In this document: positions 5,430 to 7,599 of the stretch, one piece after another
Layout of the letters: each line of letters begins with the position of its first letter
Numbering within the stretch: position 1 is the stretch's first letter
Assembly (NCBI GenBank): GCA_903870305.1
Contig: CAIQCM010000111.1
Span: 1 to 7,599, forward strand
DNA: 7,599 nt
Reading direction: 5' to 3'
From: an uncultured bacterium
GTDB taxonomy: Bacteria > Patescibacteriota > Patescibacteriia > CAIQCM01
Position numbers and translations under genes: made by a program
The notes under the pieces: model-generated
Seen by the model: the letters and a program-made list of their open reading frames with translations, nothing else
The model's database searches: none
Told to the model about the DNA's origin: nothing

Positions 5430-6410
5430 ATGGAAAACCTGAAACTGAAGACGGTGATCGATTGGATTATTACTGCAAATTGTCCGCTTAGGTGCGAGCA
5501 CTGTATCGTCGGCGCACTAGTTGCTAACGCAGAAAACGAGCGGCAGAAGGAACTGGATACAGCTGAGTGCAAGAAACTTGTTGATTTCTTGCACCAACAT
5601 GGCGCACGTGCATTATCAATTACCGGCGGTGAGGCTCTAACACGCAAAGACCTGTTTGAGATCATCGATTATGCCCGACTCAAAAGGCTTAAGGTTTTCC
5701 TATATACTACCGGGCTCAGCTTCATTAACACATCGAGTGGAGAAATGCGCTCTGGTTTTATAAGGAAAGTTCTTAGTCGCATCGATTTTCTAGGCGTGTC
5801 GTTAGACACTTATCACGACGCCGCTTATCGGAAGATTGGGCCTTCAAGCTATTGCGAAAAATTGGTACGCGGCTTGATCGCATTCGCACATAAAGAGTTC
5901 CCAGAGCTAGGAATTCAGCTATTCACAGTGTTGGGTAGAAGAAATGGTGAGGCATCAGTCGAGGAAGTAATAAATGACTGCTGCTACGTAGCTGGGGTAA
6001 TTAACACTGTTGTAGCGGAAACGGGATATCCCGTTAGATGGCGAATTTCCCCATTCCGTTTTAGCCCAGGATCTATGCTGTCATGGCAAAAGAAGCTCTT
6101 GTTCAGTCGCGAAGAAACTATGTTTATTGAAGAATCATTGCGCCAACGTTTCGCTGGTACAACCAACTTCACCATGCATATGGGCGTCGACTACGACAGC
6201 TTCTTCGTATACCCAGATGGAAAATTCCGTACGGTTCGACTCGACAAACACGGAATTGACCGCTTTATTGAACTCGGGACTTTCAGAGATCTCAAAATTA
6301 TGCGCCCCGAAGTATGGCAAGAGCTTTATGATAGAGACGGACAGACGGCAAAATTGATGGAAAGGACCGATATCTTGGAGCTTGGGGGAAAACGCAATGA
6401 CAAGAAATAG
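5430..6410 (+). CDS. Radical SAM protein without auxiliary-cluster cysteines
   Basis: The 326-residue protein has the radical SAM signature near its N-terminus: C18, C22 and C25 (CPLRCEHC, Cx3Cx2C) would hold the [4Fe-4S] cluster that cleaves S-adenosylmethionine. The SAM-binding GGE motif is at 66-68 (ITGGEAL), and a strand with SLDTYHD at 124-130 fits the barrel. Residues 250-290 (DYDSFFVYPDGKFR, then IELGTFRDL) look like the layout of a SPASM/twitch C-terminal domain. The cysteines that would bind auxiliary clusters are missing; the only others are C47, C142 and the C184-C185 pair. Substrate unknown; peptide or small-molecule modification are both open. The ATG at 5430 is preferred over a GTG at 5424 because GGAG (5421-5424), five bases before the ATG, is its ribosome site and overlaps that GTG. 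The kinase-like gene begins inside its last codons, so the two are translationally coupled and probably act in one pathway. It is not a viperin by its signature. Confidence 0.88.
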   Translation: MENLKLKTVIDWIITANCPLRCEHCIVGALVANAENERQKELDTAECKKLVDFLHQHGARALSITGGEALTRKDLFEIIDYARLKRLKVFLYTTGLSFINTSSGEMRSGFIRKVLSRIDFLGVSLDTYHDAAYRKIGPSSYCEKLVRGLIAFAHKEFPELGIQLFTVLGRRNGEASVEEVINDCCYVAGVINTVVAETGYPVRWRISPFRFSPGSMLSWQKKLLFSREETMFIEESLRQRFAGTTNFTMHMGVDYDSFFVYPDGKFRTVRLDKHGIDRFIELGTFRDLKIMRPEVWQELYDRDGQTAKLMERTDILELGGKRNDKK

Positions 6411-6966
6411 TCCAACCATAATTCTACTAGGTCTTCCTGGGTCTGGGAAAACGACTTGCGGACAAGAACTGGCCACGAGCTTGTCATTGCCGTTTCAATC
6501 AATTGGAAATATTTTGCGTTCTGGACGACTGGAAAGGACTCTGGAAAACTCGGTGGATCCAGCAGCGGAGTATTTATCATTGGATATCTCGCGAAACATT
6601 CATCTATACTCCAAGGGACTAATTCTAGACTTTAGTCCAGTGACGGCAGAAGGTGGTAGAATGCTTAAAAAGACGCTTGAGGGAAAAGGGTTTGACATAG
6701 TCTTTACCGTATATATCAAAGTTGGCCTTGGCATCGCCAGACAGAGATATAAACTTCGTGGGTTTAGGCATGGTGATCCAACCACAGATATGGAGCTGTT
6801 ATTCAACCAAAGGATTACGGAAGAATTCTGGCCCTATACCGTTCCCATGGTGCGTAATGCTTTCAGAACTGGTGGGTTACTTGTCGTCAACAACACAAAT
6901 CGAGAGTCTCGCCTCAATGACCTGAAGAATGTTGCTGGCGAAATCAATGCTATTCTCCAGAAGTAG
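6397..6966 (+). CDS. Adenylate-kinase-like P-loop nucleotide kinase
   Basis: The 189-residue protein opens with a Walker A loop, GLPGSGKTT (12-20). It follows the adenylate kinase plan: SIGNILR (35-41) stands for the usual STGDxLR NMP-binding segment, GLILDFSPVT (74-83) for GFxxDGFPRT, and the basic stretch from R115 to R139 (RQRYKLRGFRHGD, then NQRI) for the lid arginines. The lid is short and has no zinc-finger cysteines. In DFSPV the Arg that binds the NMP phosphate in adenylate kinases is Val82, so the acceptor is probably not ordinary AMP, or activity is altered. Phosphorylation of a nucleotide or nucleoside-like compound is inferred. The ATG at 6397 is chosen because GGGGG (6384-6388) lies eight bases upstream; a TTG at 6382 is the alternative. 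It overlaps the radical SAM gene by 14 bases, and a terminator follows at 7007. Confidence 0.8.
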   Translation: MTRNSPTIILLGLPGSGKTTCGQELATSLSLPFQSIGNILRSGRLERTLENSVDPAAEYLSLDISRNIHLYSKGLILDFSPVTAEGGRMLKKTLEGKGFDIVFTVYIKVGLGIARQRYKLRGFRHGDPTTDMELLFNQRITEEFWPYTVPMVRNAFRTGGLLVVNNTNRESRLNDLKNVAGEINAILQK

Positions 6967-7006
6967 CACACCCAGAAGTTATCTTGACACCAAAGACCCT
7001 AAACAT

Positions 7007-7040
7007 AAGCGTCCGATGTACGATATCGGGCGCTTTTTTT
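7007..7040 (+). terminator. Rho-independent terminator of the radical SAM/kinase unit
   Basis: AAGCGTCCGAT (7007-7017) pairs with ATCGGGCGCTT (7025-7035), 11 pairs with one G-T wobble, around a seven-base loop and with a T7 tail. It lies inside the open frame that runs upstream of the NUDIX gene, showing that the frame's ATG at 6984 is not the true start. Confidence 0.92.
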
Positions 7041-7068
7041 ATAAATTCAATATATTGGACAGTAATCC

Positions 7069-7096
7069 TTGTTATTATAGCTTTTTCTGATAAACT
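7069..7096 (+). promoter_or_regulatory. Candidate promoter of the NUDIX gene, possibly leaderless
   Basis: TTGTTA (7069-7074) and an extended -10, TGATAAACT (TG at 7088-7089, TAAACT at 7091-7096), are 16 bases apart. The expected transcription start, about 7103-7107, falls at or just before the ATG at 7107, and there is no Shine-Dalgarno. Confidence 0.4.
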
Positions 7097-7106
7097 ATCT
7101 TTAGCT

Positions 7107-7568
7107 ATGAATATATCTACTTCCTCGATTGATTCTTATCAGGTTTCTTTAAAACTTATTTTGGAAAATGATGACGGAAAAATTTTGGTTATGCCAACGC
7201 CGTTTGAGCGGGGGCAGGGAGGAAAATTTGATATTCCCGGTGGGCGTATTGATGAAAACGAATTCAATACTCCATTTGAAAAGATAATTCTTCGCGAAAT
7301 AACTGAAGAGTTAGGGGACAATGTTAAAATTGATATTATCCCTACCCCAATAGGAATCAGTCGTAATAAAATGTCTGTAGCCAATAAAAAGGATATCCAT
7401 ATTCTCTTTGTTTTTTTTAAGGGTATTTTTCGTGGAGGAAAAATTCAAATAGACGAAGACCATACTGGATTTGATTGGATTGACCCAAGTAATGCAAAGT
7501 ATTCTGATAGTTTTATCAGCGGAATATATAGCATTATACAATCATACAGAATTACCAAATCAAATTAG
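7107..7568 (+). CDS. NUDIX hydrolase
   Basis: The 153-residue protein holds a NUDIX box: GGRIDENE (45-52) and REITEELG (63-70), where E64, E67 and E68 would bind the metal. The spacing from the first Glu (E52) to the REUxEE part is ten residues rather than the canonical seven, a three-residue insertion (FNTPFEKIIL). The family hydrolyses nucleoside diphosphates linked to another group, for example modified NTPs, nucleotide sugars or ADP-ribose; the substrate is not readable here. KGIFRGG (105-111) and the WIDP segment (124-127) are typical of the fold's later strands. The ATG at 7107 is chosen because the terminator at 7007-7040 excludes the upstream ATG at 6984. The gene is strongly AT-rich compared with everything to its left, which suggests separate acquisition. 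It stands in its own unit after the terminator; a functional link to the radical SAM/kinase pair is only contextual. Confidence 0.87.
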   Translation: MNISTSSIDSYQVSLKLILENDDGKILVMPTPFERGQGGKFDIPGGRIDENEFNTPFEKIILREITEELGDNVKIDIIPTPIGISRNKMSVANKKDIHILFVFFKGIFRGGKIQIDEDHTGFDWIDPSNAKYSDSFISGIYSIIQSYRITKSN

Positions 7569-7599
7569 TCATAATCATCAAGAAGAAAAATATTTATAC

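Noticed and set aside
5430..6966. Radical SAM/kinase pair as a prokaryotic viperin system
   Set aside because: The cluster motif surroundings and the C-terminus do not fit viperin; the C-terminal layout is closer to SPASM/twitch proteins.
6984..7106. N-terminal extension of the NUDIX gene, which would add a hydrophobic segment
   Set aside because: It contains a strong terminator hairpin with a T7 tail; NUDIX homology begins after the ATG at 7107.
1..7599. CRISPR array, rRNA or group I/II intron
   Set aside because: No regularly spaced repeats and no rRNA or intron-like motifs were seen on either strand.

Overview
The window looks like a chromosomal segment from a Patescibacteria/CPR-type bacterium, most likely Parcubacteria-like. 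The reasons are the architecture of the first gene (a polytopic Wzy/O-antigen-ligase-like protein fused to a TPR tail), the serine-recombinase tail of a kind I know mainly from CPR genomes, and a tRNA with encoded CCA. This placement is inference from recalled families. TGA is used as a stop, so the code appears standard.

Layout. (1) 1-2600: a GC-rich backbone gene with its own extended -10 promoter and a terminator. (2) 2625-2792: a short tandem repeat, then tRNA-Ala(GGC), then a trailer with nested inverted repeats. (3) 2795-3420, minus strand: the decayed C-terminal part of a large serine recombinase. Its catalytic N-terminus is missing, one zinc-ribbon cysteine is replaced and its end is frameshifted. 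It runs head-on into the tRNA, so this looks like the scar of an integrated element. (4) 3460-4891: a small protein with a Cys-His-Asp pattern, then a phosphoribosyl-pyrophosphate synthetase that resembles the plant 'class II' enzymes, closed by a strong terminator. (5) 4973-5351: a 21-bp palindrome (candidate operator) followed by an unrecognised 106-aa protein. (6) 5352-7040: a transcription unit with a clear TTGACA promoter, holding a radical SAM enzyme overlapped by an adenylate-kinase-like P-loop protein and closed by a terminator. (7) 7069-7599: a markedly AT-rich NUDIX hydrolase gene, possibly leaderless.

Regions 3 to 7 read as an accessory island beside a tRNA. It was built in several steps: base composition falls from GC-rich at the left to AT-rich at the right, and each module has its own promoter or terminator. 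Four of the cargo genes fit nucleotide or phosphoribosyl chemistry (PRPP synthetase, radical SAM, NMP-kinase-like protein, NUDIX hydrolase). The best candidate for an undescribed system is the translationally coupled radical SAM plus kinase-like pair. Both proteins lack residues normal for their better-known relatives: the radical SAM protein has no auxiliary-cluster cysteines, and the kinase has no NMP-binding arginine.
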